Origin: a virus
Length of the DNA stretch: 42,240 nt
Virus record (IMG/VR): IMGVR_UViG_3300032116_000449
Span: 1-42,240 of that record
Strand: one strand, 5' to 3'
The notes beneath the pieces were generated by a model, which was given only the letters and a program-made list of their open reading frames with translations, made no database searches and was not told where the DNA came from. This document shows, in pieces, positions 24,747 to 31,092 of the stretch. A program made the position numbers and the translations under genes. Positions within the stretch are counted from its first letter, which is position 1, and every line of letters begins with the position of its first letter.

Positions 24747-24952
24747 CGCGTCCCACCATTGCCACACGAGGGCGGACCGACAGGCGTGTCCACGGGTTGA
24801 CGAGGATTGCGCTCGTTTCGGATCGCGATCTCGATGCGCTCGACCGTGACCATGAGCCGACGCGAGATGTAGCGCATCTGCCGCACTAGATCGTCTACAT
24901 CGTTGCTGTTGAATCCGCGCTCTTCGTCGTCCGACGTGATGTCAACGTCCAT
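24743..24952 (-). CDS. Small acidic/basic helical protein
   Basis: 69 residues. An acidic N-terminus (MDVDITSDDEERG) is followed by an amphipathic helix (about 18-45) with many Arg, Ile and Met, then a Pro/Gly tail. It overlaps the end of the preceding gene by 11 bp and the next by 4 bp. No family is recognised. Confidence 0.5.
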   Translation of the reverse strand: MDVDITSDDEERGFNSNDVDDLVRQMRYISRRLMVTVERIEIAIRNERNPRQPVDTPVGPPSCGNGGTR

Positions 24953-25298
24953 GGTTCACCTCACCCATTCGGCGCTCAACCTCGCGGCGCGCCTGACTGC
25001 GGCTCATGGCTAGAGCGCGGGCCACGGCGGCAATCTCGTGCGGCTTGGCCGGGCCGCGGAACACCACGTCACGACCGAGCGCGTGATCGCAAGCAATGAC
25101 GAGGGCCGCATCATCCACCGCAACGGCATCAGCGCGCAGGGTATCGATACGCGAGTCGGCTTCAGCCTTAGCCGCGTCGTAACCCTGCAACCATCCGGCA
25201 CGATTCGATGTGCCGTTGGGCGCGAGACGCGCAGCCCCGGCACACGCGGCTTGATGACCTTCAGCGAACGCACGCGGCGCAATTGGGATGTTGATCAT
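24942..25298 (-). CDS. First gene of the second early block, unknown
   Basis: 118 residues opening MINIPIAPRAFAEGHQAAC. It is helical and rich in Ala, Arg and Asp, with no recognised domain. Its start codon lies only 6 bases after a near-consensus -10 box, so the message probably begins at or next to the ATG and has no leader. It heads the minus-strand block down to 22213. Confidence 0.6.
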   Translation of the reverse strand: MINIPIAPRAFAEGHQAACAGAARLAPNGTSNRAGWLQGYDAAKAEADSRIDTLRADAVAVDDAALVIACDHALGRDVVFRGPAKPHEIAAVARALAMSRSQARREVERRMGEVNHGR

Positions 25299-25304
25299 AA
25301 AAGG

Positions 25305-25333
25305 ATTCTACCCAACGCTCTTTAGCTTGTCAA
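25305..25333 (-). promoter_or_regulatory. Strong sigma70-like promoter, minus strand, leaderless
   Basis: On the minus strand TTGACA (25333-25328) and TAGAAT (25310-25305) are separated by exactly 17 bp. The next gene starts at 25298, 6 bases after the -10. No ribosome site fits between them. Confidence 0.75.
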
Positions 25334-25349
25334 CATAAAAACGTTGGGT
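25310..25349. promoter_or_regulatory. Operator-like inverted repeat between divergent promoters
   Basis: ACCCAACG at 25310-25317 and CGTTGGGT at 25342-25349 are perfect inverted arms with centres 32 bp apart, about three helical turns. Each arm lies next to one of the two divergent -10 boxes. This suits one dimeric or looping regulator acting on both promoters. Confidence 0.6.
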
Positions 25350-25351
25350 CG

Positions 25352-25360
25352 TGCTAAAAT
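25352..25360 (+). promoter_or_regulatory. Extended -10 promoter, plus strand, leaderless
   Basis: TGCTAAAAT is an extended -10 box (TGn followed by TAAAAT at 25355-25360). No good -35 is present at 16-18 bp. The plus-strand gene starts at 25367, six bases after the box, mirroring the minus-strand side. Confidence 0.55.
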
Positions 25361-25366
25361 CTTTCC

Positions 25367-25567
25367 ATGCCGACCGCCCGCCAGAAAGCCGCCGCCGCGA
25401 TGGGCCGCGCCAAGACGCCCGCGAAGATCGCCGCCGCCCGCGAAAACGCTAAGAAGGCTGTAGCCGCCCGCATGGCCCAGACGCCCGAACAGCGACAGGC
25501 GCAGGCGCGCAAGGCGGGATTGGCCGCTGCCGCCCTACGACGCGCACAGAAGGACGCGCAGGGCTAG
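25367..25567 (+). CDS. Small Ala/Lys/Arg-rich basic protein
   Basis: 66 residues with almost only Ala, Lys, Arg, Gln and Glu in the body (for example KTPAKIAAARENAKKAVAAR). It looks like a long basic helix and might bind nucleic acid. It faces away from the early block behind a shared operator, so it may regulate that pair. Its last 119 bases overlap the 3' end of a convergent gene (25449-25724). Ala-rich frames arise easily in GC-rich DNA, but promoter and start support it. Confidence 0.55.
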   Translation: MPTARQKAAAAMGRAKTPAKIAAARENAKKAVAARMAQTPEQRQAQARKAGLAAAALRRAQKDAQG

Positions 25568-25724
25568 GCGGCGTATCGGTGCCGTTAGACATCCACTGCT
25601 CCCACTGAGTGCCGCACCGGGGGCAGACATGCACCTGCCGACCGTCAACAGTCGTCCCGACGTGCGCGTAGGCGTGGCCGTGTAAAAGGCACGGGTTCCA
25701 GAAGGTGACGTCGAACATGCTCAT
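25449..25724 (-). CDS. Small zinc-ribbon-type protein, end overlapping a convergent gene
   Basis: 91 residues. The N-terminal part (about 1-45) looks folded, with Cys12, His15, His17 and a CPRCGTQW knuckle (about 34-37). The C-terminal half is Pro/Arg-rich and lies antisense to the gene at 25367-25567. It is coupled to the upstream gene by an ATGA overlap. The true functional part may be only the N-terminal half. Confidence 0.5.
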   Translation of the reverse strand: MSMFDVTFWNPCLLHGHAYAHVGTTVDGRQVHVCPRCGTQWEQWMSNGTDTPPSPARPSVRVVGRQRPIPPCAPAPVAVRASGPCGRLQPS

Positions 25725-25933
25725 GCCCGTCCTCCCGCACGTGTCACCGCCGCATCCGCCGCCGCCCTGGTGGCGATGTCGCGCCAGAAACGGCCGTGCT
25801 GTGCGCGCTCTCGCGCTTCCCGCATGCGCTTGGCGAGACTGTCGCGCTTCGCCGCTAGCTCGTCATCGATGACGCTCGCGAACGCCGCGCCGACCTCGGC
25901 CAGACTGAGCGTGCTGTCGGGTAGTTTCTTCAT
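25721..25933 (-). CDS. Small helical early protein
   Basis: 70 residues from ATG 25933 (MKKLPDSTLSLAEVG). It is helical and rich in Ala, Arg and Asp with an amphipathic stretch (about 22-50). It overlaps its neighbours by 4 bases on each side. No family is recognised. Confidence 0.5.
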   Translation of the reverse strand: MKKLPDSTLSLAEVGAAFASVIDDELAAKRDSLAKRMREARERAQHGRFWRDIATRAAADAAVTRAGGRA

Positions 25934-26082
25934 GCCGTCACCAGCCTCGTCCGGCGCAGCCGCCGCACATAGCGGCGAAGCTCGTAGGGCCATGAGTCCT
26001 CGTGCCACTTCTGGGCGAGTGCCGCCCGGATGCGTTCACGGCGCAGCAGGGGCGCGGTGAGAGGGGGATACTCGCCGGTCAC
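25930..26082 (-). CDS. Very small basic early protein
   Basis: 50 residues from a GTG at 26082 that overlaps the stop of the membrane-protein gene (GTGA); its stop overlaps the next ATG. The product (MTGEYPPLTAPLLRRERI and on) is basic with many Arg, Leu and Tyr. It fills an otherwise empty gap in a tightly packed operon, which supports it. Confidence 0.5.
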   Translation of the reverse strand: MTGEYPPLTAPLLRRERIRAALAQKWHEDSWPYELRRYVRRLRRTRLVTA

Positions 26083-26483
26083 TGGAGCCACCGCCCAAGC
26101 TGCTCGACAACGACCACGCGCGGGGCGACGATGACCTTGACCGCGTGCAGTGCATTAACGAACGCGGCAAACACCAAGCCCGCCACCATAATCGCAACAA
26201 GCGCCGAGGCGATGTTGTAGTCCAGCGTGTCAAGCCTGACCGACCAGTCCTTACTCGCCGCGCACTCCGCGTGCTTGGCGCGCAGCATTCGCAGTCCAAG
26301 CGCGCACGGAACAACAGCCAGCAGAGCCAGCACCATCCACGCCGCCGACTCCGCCAGTTGCCAGCTCAACCACTCCTGCACCAATAGTGGAGCCTGTTCC
26401 GCCGACCACTGCCCGGCCGCTTTGGTGGCGGAAATCGCCTGCTGCACGAACTCGTTCAGCGCGTTTTTCGTTGCTTCGTCCAT
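26079..26483 (-). CDS. Two-span membrane protein
   Basis: 134 residues. A helical N-terminus (about 1-42) precedes a first membrane span (about 45-65, WMVLALLAVVPCALGL), a charged loop, and a second span (about 88-112, IASALVAIMVAGLVFAAFV). It could serve as superinfection exclusion, lysis timing or membrane targeting, but no family is recognised. Confidence 0.6.
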   Translation of the reverse strand: MDEATKNALNEFVQQAISATKAAGQWSAEQAPLLVQEWLSWQLAESAAWMVLALLAVVPCALGLRMLRAKHAECAASKDWSVRLDTLDYNIASALVAIMVAGLVFAAFVNALHAVKVIVAPRVVVVEQLGRWLQ

Positions 26484-26493
26484 CGCTCCCCCT

Positions 26494-26805
26494 TTACCGC
26501 ACTTCCACCACGTCCACGCCGTACTCGGCCGCGACGTGCTTCTTCTTCCATCGATACATGGGCGTCAGCACGCCCTTCACGTCTTCCACGACCGTCTCGC
26601 CGTCCTTTGTCACATAGCGGAAGTCGGCGCGATACTCGCCCAGCTTCCAGCCGTTGACGTGCAGCCGGTAGCGCGGTTGCAGCTCCAGCCAGCGAATCTC
26701 CCCGGCACGCTGGAGGAGCAGCAGTTCCTGGTAGCGTCGGGCTTCGGCTTTCGAGGCGAAGCGGATGCCGTCGATGACCGTGGGCACCGCGTGGTATTTG
26801 CTCAC
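26494..26805 (-). CDS. DUF1064-like PD-(D/E)xK nuclease
   Basis: 103 residues from a GTG at 26805. It opens MSKYHAVPTVIDGIRFASKAEARRY, the start typical of DUF1064 phage proteins, and has Glu21 after SKA, Asp61 in YRADF and EDVK (74-77), which together make a PD-(D/E)xK active site. Members are thought to act as structure-specific or Holliday-junction nucleases in phage recombination and packaging. It is coupled to the upstream gene through GTGA. The substrate is inferred. Confidence 0.75.
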   Translation of the reverse strand: MSKYHAVPTVIDGIRFASKAEARRYQELLLLQRAGEIRWLELQPRYRLHVNGWKLGEYRADFRYVTKDGETVVEDVKGVLTPMYRWKKKHVAAEYGVDVVEVR

Positions 26806-27065
26806 GCCAGCCTCACGCTCTGCCCGAGATCCGCCCGGCGCGTGCCCGGCGTGGCGTGCTGCGCGTCGGCTTCCCCCAGCGCCTCGGCTATGCCCTTGCG
26901 CCGCCCGGAGACGTAACCCCGCATAAACGCTTTCTGTTCGAGCTGCATCACGACGGCCAGCAGATCGCGCTTCGTCTTGCACGCCAGCACGGCTTCGCGA
27001 CCCTTCACGAGTCGCGTGTCGCCGCTGGACTTGCCGCCTTTCCGGCCGGCCTCTCGCGTGTCCAT
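26802..27065 (-). CDS. Small basic early protein
   Basis: 87 residues, opening MDTREAGRKGGKSSGD. The N-terminus is Lys/Arg/Gly-rich, a helical segment follows (about 25-65), and the tail is disordered. It immediately precedes and is coupled to the DUF1064-like nuclease. No family is recognised; nucleic-acid binding is a guess from charge. Confidence 0.5.
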   Translation of the reverse strand: MDTREAGRKGGKSSGDTRLVKGREAVLACKTKRDLLAVVMQLEQKAFMRGYVSGRRKGIAEALGEADAQHATPGTRRADLGQSVRLA

Positions 27066-27311
27066 CTAGTCCTCCCCCCGCTCGAACCACGACGGCACCG
27101 CCTGCGGGCCGATGCGAGCCCAACTACTCGGTAACACCCGCGCTGGCCGTGGCGCGTCTTCCGTGCTCGGCCGGATGTGCAGCGTCGTATCCGCGCACGC
27201 GAGACACCACGTCATGCCGGTGATGTCGCCCTGGTAGATCGTCTCCCCCGCTGGCGGCACCTTCCTACAGGCGTTGCATGGGCGACGGCCGAGGCTGGCG
27301 ATGAAGGGCAT
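27066..27311 (-). CDS. Small two-knuckle Cys protein
   Basis: 81 residues. CNAC (about 12-15) and CLAC (about 36-39) are spaced like a treble-clef or ribbon zinc site, with KVPPAGETIYQGD between. The C-terminal half is Pro/Arg-rich. Stops and starts abut on both sides. Function unknown. Confidence 0.55.
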   Translation of the reverse strand: MPFIASLGRRPCNACRKVPPAGETIYQGDITGMTWCLACADTTLHIRPSTEDAPRPARVLPSSWARIGPQAVPSWFERGED

Positions 27312-27518
27312 CTAGTACCAACTCCAGCGGTCGCCCATGCGGCGCGGATATGACGTGTCGTCATGGTCCCGGCGCAGCAGTTGCCGCATCTTGCCGCGCA
27401 GCTTCCGCGCCCACAGACGCTTAATCCACGGCTGCGGTCCGTCCGCTTGAAACCCTCTCGGTCTACGCCGTAACCACGGGAACTTCGCCAACATCGCCCA
27501 GTGCGCCCGGTTGCCCAT
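27312..27518 (-). CDS. Small Arg/Trp-rich protein
   Basis: 68 residues from ATG 27518, sharing bases with the upstream stop (TAATG). It is strongly basic and aromatic (MGNRAHWAMLAKFPWLRRRP). It follows the replication-like gene directly and might bind DNA. No domain is recognised. Confidence 0.5.
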   Translation of the reverse strand: MGNRAHWAMLAKFPWLRRRPRGFQADGPQPWIKRLWARKLRGKMRQLLRRDHDDTSYPRRMGDRWSWY

Positions 27519-27868
27519 TAGCTCGCCGCTCGCTTCCGCGCTTCCCACTCCTCCGCCCGCCGCTCCCGTTCCGCGATGCGCGCCTTCTCCTCCGCCCGCA
27601 GCGCCGCCCGGTGCGCGTCCTCCTGCGCCGCCGCCACCGCCACCGGGTTCTCGTCCTCCCAGCGGCACTCCAGCAGCCACTTGTTCGGATCGGGCAGATA
27701 CTGCGGCCCGCCGTAGAACGTCCGCTGCCACGCGATCGTGTCGAGCATCCGCGCCAGCAACTGCCCGTCCCCGTTGTGGTGCTGCACCGCCCAGCGGAAC
27801 GCATCCGCCGCCGCTTGCCGCTTCACCCGCTTCGGCCAGGCGCTCCAGAACCGCTCGAAGTCCGTCAC
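27518..27868 (-). CDS. Replication-associated protein, stand-alone C-terminal-type domain
   Basis: 116 residues. It opens MTDFERFWSAWPKRVKRQAA and continues with YLPDPNKWLLECRWEDE (about 57-73), the pattern I know from the C-terminal domain of phage replication initiation and helicase-loader proteins. Here it is alone, with no N-terminal initiator domain. The last 45 residues are a charged Glu/Arg helix. It is next to the non-coding repeat region at 28048-28546, which fits a role in starting replication. The role is inferred. Confidence 0.55.
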   Translation of the reverse strand: MTDFERFWSAWPKRVKRQAAADAFRWAVQHHNGDGQLLARMLDTIAWQRTFYGGPQYLPDPNKWLLECRWEDENPVAVAAAQEDAHRAALRAEEKARIAERERRAEEWEARKRAAS

Positions 27869-28047
27869 GACTTGAACACCGCCAGCAGCGCCGCCACCGC
27901 GCCAATCGCCTTGGCGTCTGCACGATCAGCCGCCTCAGACCAGAAATTCTGATTGCTGTGCCGGATCTCGGCCGTGCGCGCTTTCCGCTGCGCTCGCATC
28001 GCGTTGAACGCGTTGGCAATGGCGTCGGCTTTCGTCTCGTCTGTCAT
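27865..28047 (-). CDS. Small helical protein at the operon start
   Basis: 60 residues from ATG 28047, chosen for its AAAGGAG ribosome site. It is an Ala/Arg/Asp-rich helix (MTDETKADAIANAFNAM). It is the first gene left of the non-coding region and is coupled to the replication-like gene by an ATGA overlap. Function unknown. Confidence 0.5.
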   Translation of the reverse strand: MTDETKADAIANAFNAMRAQRKARTAEIRHSNQNFWSEAADRADAKAIGAVAALLAVFKS

Positions 28048-28155
28048 CGGGTTTCTCCTTTCCGATCTCTCAATTCCATCTTCAAAACAACAAGACACAC
28101 GTTCCCCGCGCTCCCTCCCTCGCCTCCTTCTCTCCCTCCCTCAAGGGCAGTATTA

Positions 28156-28173
28156 GGAAGATCAAGATCTTCC
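28156..28173. repeat. GGAAGATC-AA-GATCTTCC palindrome with two GATC sites
   Basis: GGAAGATC at 28156-28163 and GATCTTCC at 28166-28173 are perfect inverted arms with a 2-base centre. Each arm ends or starts in GATC, the usual target of Dam-family adenine methylases; a Dam-type gene lies about 370 bp away. Confidence 0.75.
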
Positions 28174-28510
28174 GTTCCTGCTTCAGCCGCTTGCGCGTCT
28201 GCCCTCTCGGTCGGTCGGTCAGTCGTCTCGGTCAGTCACTACGATCACGAGCCTGCGTATGCTGATTCCACGAGGGATCGTCTCGTGGCCCGCCGCCTGC
28301 GCCTCAGGCCCCCACATACGCCGACCCGGCGACACGTTCAACCGGCTGACCCGGCCTTCATGTCGCGGTGTGGAGACTTACAAACTGTCGATTGCCCCGG
28401 CCTCCACGGCGGGCTCCACGGGTTGGTAGAACGCTCGCCAGGGTGTGTGGAGGACACCTTTTCGACCGGCCGGGTCTAGGCGAGCGCGAGAGTGAATATT
28501 AGTAAAGCAT

Positions 28511-28525
28511 AAGCGCCCCGCGCTT
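28511..28525 (-). terminator. Possible terminator hairpin after the methylase gene
   Basis: AAGCGC (28511-28516) and GCGCTT (28520-28525) form a 6-bp stem with a 3-base loop, 22 bp after the stop of the methylase gene on the minus strand, followed by ATGCTTTACTAATATT. The T-run is broken, so it is weak. The partly overlapping palindrome CGCTTGCAAGCG (28521-28532) could form instead. Confidence 0.35.
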
Positions 28526-28546
28526 GCAAGCGTAATCGTGAAACGA

Positions 28547-29020
28547 CTACGGCCGGAACACGATCACCATCGACGGGAACGGCGCACCAGCCGCCGCGCC
28601 GCCGAACTTCAGCCGCCCCTTGACGAAGCGGACCTCGATACTTAGGCGGGGCCGGTGAGTCTGGGCGTCCCAGACGTGCTCATGGAACCAGCGGGTATCC
28701 GTGCGACTCGGCACCAGCATGACCGTCAGCACGCCCCGTACGCGCTCCTGTGCGGCCTTGGCGACGAACTCCCGGCACTTGCTGTAAGGCGGGTTGCACC
28801 AGTGCGGCCCGCCAAACCAGTTACCGGCTAATGCGTCTCCGTAGCATGGCCTCGACGACAGCCCGCCCCTGTCCAGCCCGTAGTAGGCGGCGCACTTGTT
28901 CGTTTCCCGTGTCGCCGCCGCGTCAATCTGGAACCCGAATTCCGCGTGCAGCGCGTCGTAGAACTCCTGCGGCGTGCTCCACTCGTCCGACGCTTTCGAA
29001 AACATCAAGGTGCTGTTCAT
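28547..29020 (-). CDS. Phage-type DNA N6-adenine methyltransferase (Dam family)
   Basis: 157 residues. The opening contains DEWSTPQEFYDALHAEFGF (about 12-30) and IDAAAT, and the catalytic motif is WCNPPYS (74-80, with NPPY), the pattern of the short phage Dam-like methylases. They transfer a methyl group from S-adenosylmethionine to adenine, often in GATC, protecting phage DNA or marking origins. Length is usual for the short family. A region with a paired-GATC palindrome lies just downstream. The target site is inferred. Confidence 0.85.
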   Translation of the reverse strand: MNSTLMFSKASDEWSTPQEFYDALHAEFGFQIDAAATRETNKCAAYYGLDRGGLSSRPCYGDALAGNWFGGPHWCNPPYSKCREFVAKAAQERVRGVLTVMLVPSRTDTRWFHEHVWDAQTHRPRLSIEVRFVKGRLKFGGAAAGAPFPSMVIVFRP

Positions 29021-29295
29021 GGTTGGGTCTCTCTCGTGCCGCGCCTGAACGACGGAGGACGGGGCCAGCGCCTACCGGCGGGGTCTGCGGTCCATCCGGA
29101 AACCGCACACGCGCCACCGGGATCTCAGCGATGACAGGCCCCTTGCACGGACCTACTCGCCGCCCTCCGTCGATCAGAAACTGCCGGGGTTCCGCCACGC
29201 GCCCCGGCCCCGCGCTCTACTCCACGCCGCAACACACGGCGCTTCTGGCGACCCGCCCGCGCCCCCTCTCTCAGAGATGCGCGGGGAGGGGTTAG
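29021..29295 (-). other. 275-bp gap with a strong hairpin; possible small frame
   Basis: A perfect 7-bp stem, CCCGCGC (29256-29262) with GCGCGGG (29279-29285), lies 10 bp after the stop of the HNH gene. It has no T-run, so it may stabilise or attenuate rather than terminate. A GTG frame beginning at 29198 (MAEPRQFLIDGG) runs into the methylase gene by about 98 bp and is doubtful as a gene. Confidence 0.4.
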
Positions 29296-29688
29296 TTAGA
29301 ACGGCTCGGACCAGCCGAACGAAAACCACGGCCGGTGTAACGAAATCCGCATCTGAAACTCCACGCGCCCGTCCCCGCCGTCAGGGCCGACCAACATCCG
29401 CAGATAGCCTGCGTGCTGTAGCCCGTGATGCCGAGCACACCCGGTCACGTAGTCGCTGCGCTGCCAGCTCCTGAGCCCCGTGGGGTCGCCGCCGAGACCC
29501 TTGTGGTGGACGTGCATGGCGTGGAGCGCCTGCGTGCGGTCACATCCAGGCATCCGGCACTTCCGCCCATCGCGCATCTTCGCGGCGTCCTTTGCCGCCT
29601 TCTCGCGGGTGTCCGCTAGCCGACGCCGGGCACGCCGCATCCGCTGGGCGTCGCCCTTCCGGGGCTTGGGGAGCATGTGCGCGGGCAT
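29296..29688 (-). CDS. HNH endonuclease
   Basis: 130 residues. A basic helical N-terminus (about 1-40) precedes the zinc-binding HNH core: CRMPGC (44-49), then HVHHKGLGGD (about 59-68) and YVTGCARHHGLQH (about 80-92). This treble-clef pattern is that of small phage HNH nucleases that nick or cut DNA, often near packaging or replication genes. It is coupled by TAATG to the tiny gene before it. Whether it is a homing enzyme or part of the phage program cannot be told. Confidence 0.8.
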   Translation of the reverse strand: MPAHMLPKPRKGDAQRMRRARRRLADTREKAAKDAAKMRDGRKCRMPGCDRTQALHAMHVHHKGLGGDPTGLRSWQRSDYVTGCARHHGLQHAGYLRMLVGPDGGDGRVEFQMRISLHRPWFSFGWSEPF

Positions 29689-29786
29689 TAGTCGCGCCCC
29701 TTGATCGCGTTGGCTATGTTCGTCAAGCCGTTGTTAATAAACACGCCCAGTAAGACACATCCCACGATGAACGCCAGCCCGCTCAC
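29688..29786 (-). CDS. 32-residue membrane microprotein
   Basis: A GTG at 29786 overlapping the upstream stop (GTGA) starts a 32-residue product, MSGLAFIVGCVLLGVFINNG and on, with one membrane span (about 3-20). The stop overlaps the HNH start. The tight fit supports it as real. Function unknown. Confidence 0.5.
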   Translation of the reverse strand: MSGLAFIVGCVLLGVFINNGLTNIANAIKGRD

Positions 29787-30064
29787 GCGCCCTCCTTCGG
29801 GGTGTAGCCCGTGCAGCCGAACCAGTCCGGCCTCGTGATCGCCATCGGACGCCCCTGCTGGTAGCTTGGGTGGTTCCGGTCCTCGGGCAAGCACAAGCCG
29901 TCAACCAGCCACCGGCACGTCCCGCAGGTGCCGAGCGCGGCCCGCAGGGCGTCGGCCACGGTCCCGGCCTGCTCGTAGCCGTAGCTCGGCACCACATCGG
30001 CCGGATCGTCCTCACGCGCAGACGCCAACACGATCTCCAACGTCGCCCGCTGTGCTGCCGTCAT
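29783..30064 (-). CDS. Small Cys-containing early protein
   Basis: 93 residues. The N-terminal half is helical (MTAAQRATLEIVLAS), followed by CGTC (about 47-50), Cys58 and a C-terminal Cys (about 84) around PDWFGCTGYTP. Four Cys could hold zinc or a cluster. The start overlaps the NinB-like gene stop. Confidence 0.55.
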   Translation of the reverse strand: MTAAQRATLEIVLASAREDDPADVVPSYGYEQAGTVADALRAALGTCGTCRWLVDGLCLPEDRNHPSYQQGRPMAITRPDWFGCTGYTPKEGA

Positions 30065-30372
30065 GCCGCCTCCTCATGTTCGTTCGGGGCCGGGATATAC
30101 AGCCCCAGAAACGTGTGCGACCAGTGCCGCACGCTGTCCACGTATTCCCAGAAGTCCTCGGAGCCGGTGCGCGTGGACCGCACGATCACCAGCCCCGTGC
30201 TTAGGTCTTCCCGGCTCCTGAATTTCGATTTCATCGCGTCGTGGATCTCGTCCACCGTGTAGCCTAGGTGCCGCGCAATGAGCTTGTAGACCACGCCGAA
30301 CAGGTAGCGGTTGGCCTGCGACGAGCGGCCCTTCGGCTCGAACTCAGAGCCGCAGTGGGGGCAGACGATCAC
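30061..30372 (-). CDS. Zinc-ribbon plus phage recombination-associated-type domain
   Basis: 103 residues. The first ten carry a CPHCGSE knuckle. The rest, with QANRYLFGVVYKLIARHLGYT (about 19-39), then EIHDAMKSKF, and an end containing LGLYIPAPNE, matches a widespread phage family that sits beside single-strand annealing and NinB-type genes. The role in those phages is not settled; recombination mediation is a guess. It lies a few genes downstream of the SSB and exonuclease. Confidence 0.6.
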   Translation of the reverse strand: MIVCPHCGSEFEPKGRSSQANRYLFGVVYKLIARHLGYTVDEIHDAMKSKFRSREDLSTGLVIVRSTRTGSEDFWEYVDSVRHWSHTFLGLYIPAPNEHEEAA

Positions 30373-30602
30373 GGCTTGGCCTTCGTTCGCAGGATGAGGC
30401 TACGGTCGCCATCGTCGCCGTAGCCGGACTGCCGCTTCCATCGCGTCCATCCGCCCACGCAGTTGTAAAACTGGCCGCGATAGATTTCCGTCTCGACGGC
30501 CCCGCGCTCCTCGAACGACTTGATGGCGTCCTCTTCCCACTGGTTCTCGGGGGTCAGCACAAGCTGCACCACGCCGTCCTTGATGTAGACCGCCGTTGTC
30601 AT
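30369..30602 (-). CDS. Small early protein with beta/Trp-rich core
   Basis: 77 residues from ATG 30602. The pattern MTTAVYIKDGVVQLVLTPEN followed by WEEDAIKSFE and FYNCVGGWTRWKR suggests a compact alpha-beta domain. It overlaps genes on both sides by 4 bases. I recognise no family. Confidence 0.55.
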   Translation of the reverse strand: MTTAVYIKDGVVQLVLTPENQWEEDAIKSFEERGAVETEIYRGQFYNCVGGWTRWKRQSGYGDDGDRSLILRTKAKP

Positions 30603-30844
30603 CGCCCCGCCTCCCGCATCTGCCGCCGATACGCCTCGCCGCCCTGCCAGTCGTCGCCGCCGTGCCACGCGGACAGCTCACGCTCAAACGCGGCGAAGTT
30701 GCGTTCGGCCTGGTAGGCGTCCCAGCAAACCATGCACCACGCCTCGCCCTCGTCATCCACGAACGCCACGGGCTCGCCGCAGAGATCGCACGCGTCGATG
30801 TGGCACAGGCCACACGTCGGGCTGTCGCACTCGTCGCCGGTCAT
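30599..30844 (-). CDS. Cys-rich zinc-binding-type protein
   Basis: 81 residues from ATG 30844. Cys pairs occur in close order: Cys6, Cys11, Cys14, CDLC (about 19-22) and CMVC (about 37-40), enough for one or two zinc ions. The C-terminal half is acidic and aromatic. Translationally coupled on both sides. Function unknown. Confidence 0.6.
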   Translation of the reverse strand: MTGDECDSPTCGLCHIDACDLCGEPVAFVDDEGEAWCMVCWDAYQAERNFAAFERELSAWHGGDDWQGGEAYRRQMREAGR

Positions 30845-31092
30845 GGCTGCGCCATCCTGTTGCAGCGAGCGCACCCTAGCCCCTCCATGCGCCACGCCTC
30901 GCAGTCGTGACGCTCTGGCTTGGCCGACAAGCCCTCGTGCGCCACGCTGAACCCCGCCGCCCGCAACGCCTGCTCGAACAGGTTGAGCATGTCGGGCACC
31001 GTCGCCGTTTCGGCAAACGTGAACGACACCTCGGCGCGCTGCGAGAATCCGTCGTCCTGCGACTCCTCGAACGTCACGGTGGCCTTGGTCAT
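30841..31092 (-). CDS. Small early protein with C-terminal CxxC
   Basis: 83 residues. It opens MTKATVTFEESQDDGFSQRA and continues with a helix (about 33-48), ending in a Cys cluster (Cys64, then CARC about 74-77). It lies directly after the exonuclease, overlapping its stop. No family is recognised. Confidence 0.5.
   Translation of the reverse strand: MTKATVTFEESQDDGFSQRAEVSFTFAETATVPDMLNLFEQALRAAGFSVAHEGLSAKPERHDCEAWRMEGLGCARCNRMAQP

Larger units (their letters stand above)
28048..28546. other. Non-coding 499-bp region, candidate replication origin
   Basis: No minus-strand gene fits here. The stretch holds an 18-bp palindromic element with two GATC sites, direct repeats of TCGGTCAGTC (28215-28224 and 28228-28237) within a GGTC-rich run, a short AT-rich part (about 28482-28512) and a 12-bp palindrome at 28521-28532. 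It separates the methylase gene from a replication-like gene. It may be an origin, a promoter region, or both. Confidence 0.4.

Noticed and set aside
26494-27123. Longer frame upstream of the DUF1064-like nuclease
   Set aside because: The first 106 codons overlap another packed gene in a different frame; the GTG at 26805 gives the family's usual start and a coupled overlap.
28207-28237. GGTC-rich run as proven iterons
   Set aside because: Only two clear copies of TCGGTCAGTC exist, too few to call iterons; reported as part of a candidate origin only.
28923-29198. 91-codon minus-strand frame over the gap before the methylase
   Set aside because: It overlaps the methylase by about 98 bases, lacks a domain and ends in shadow-like Arg/Ala sequence. 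Kept only as a remark on the gap.
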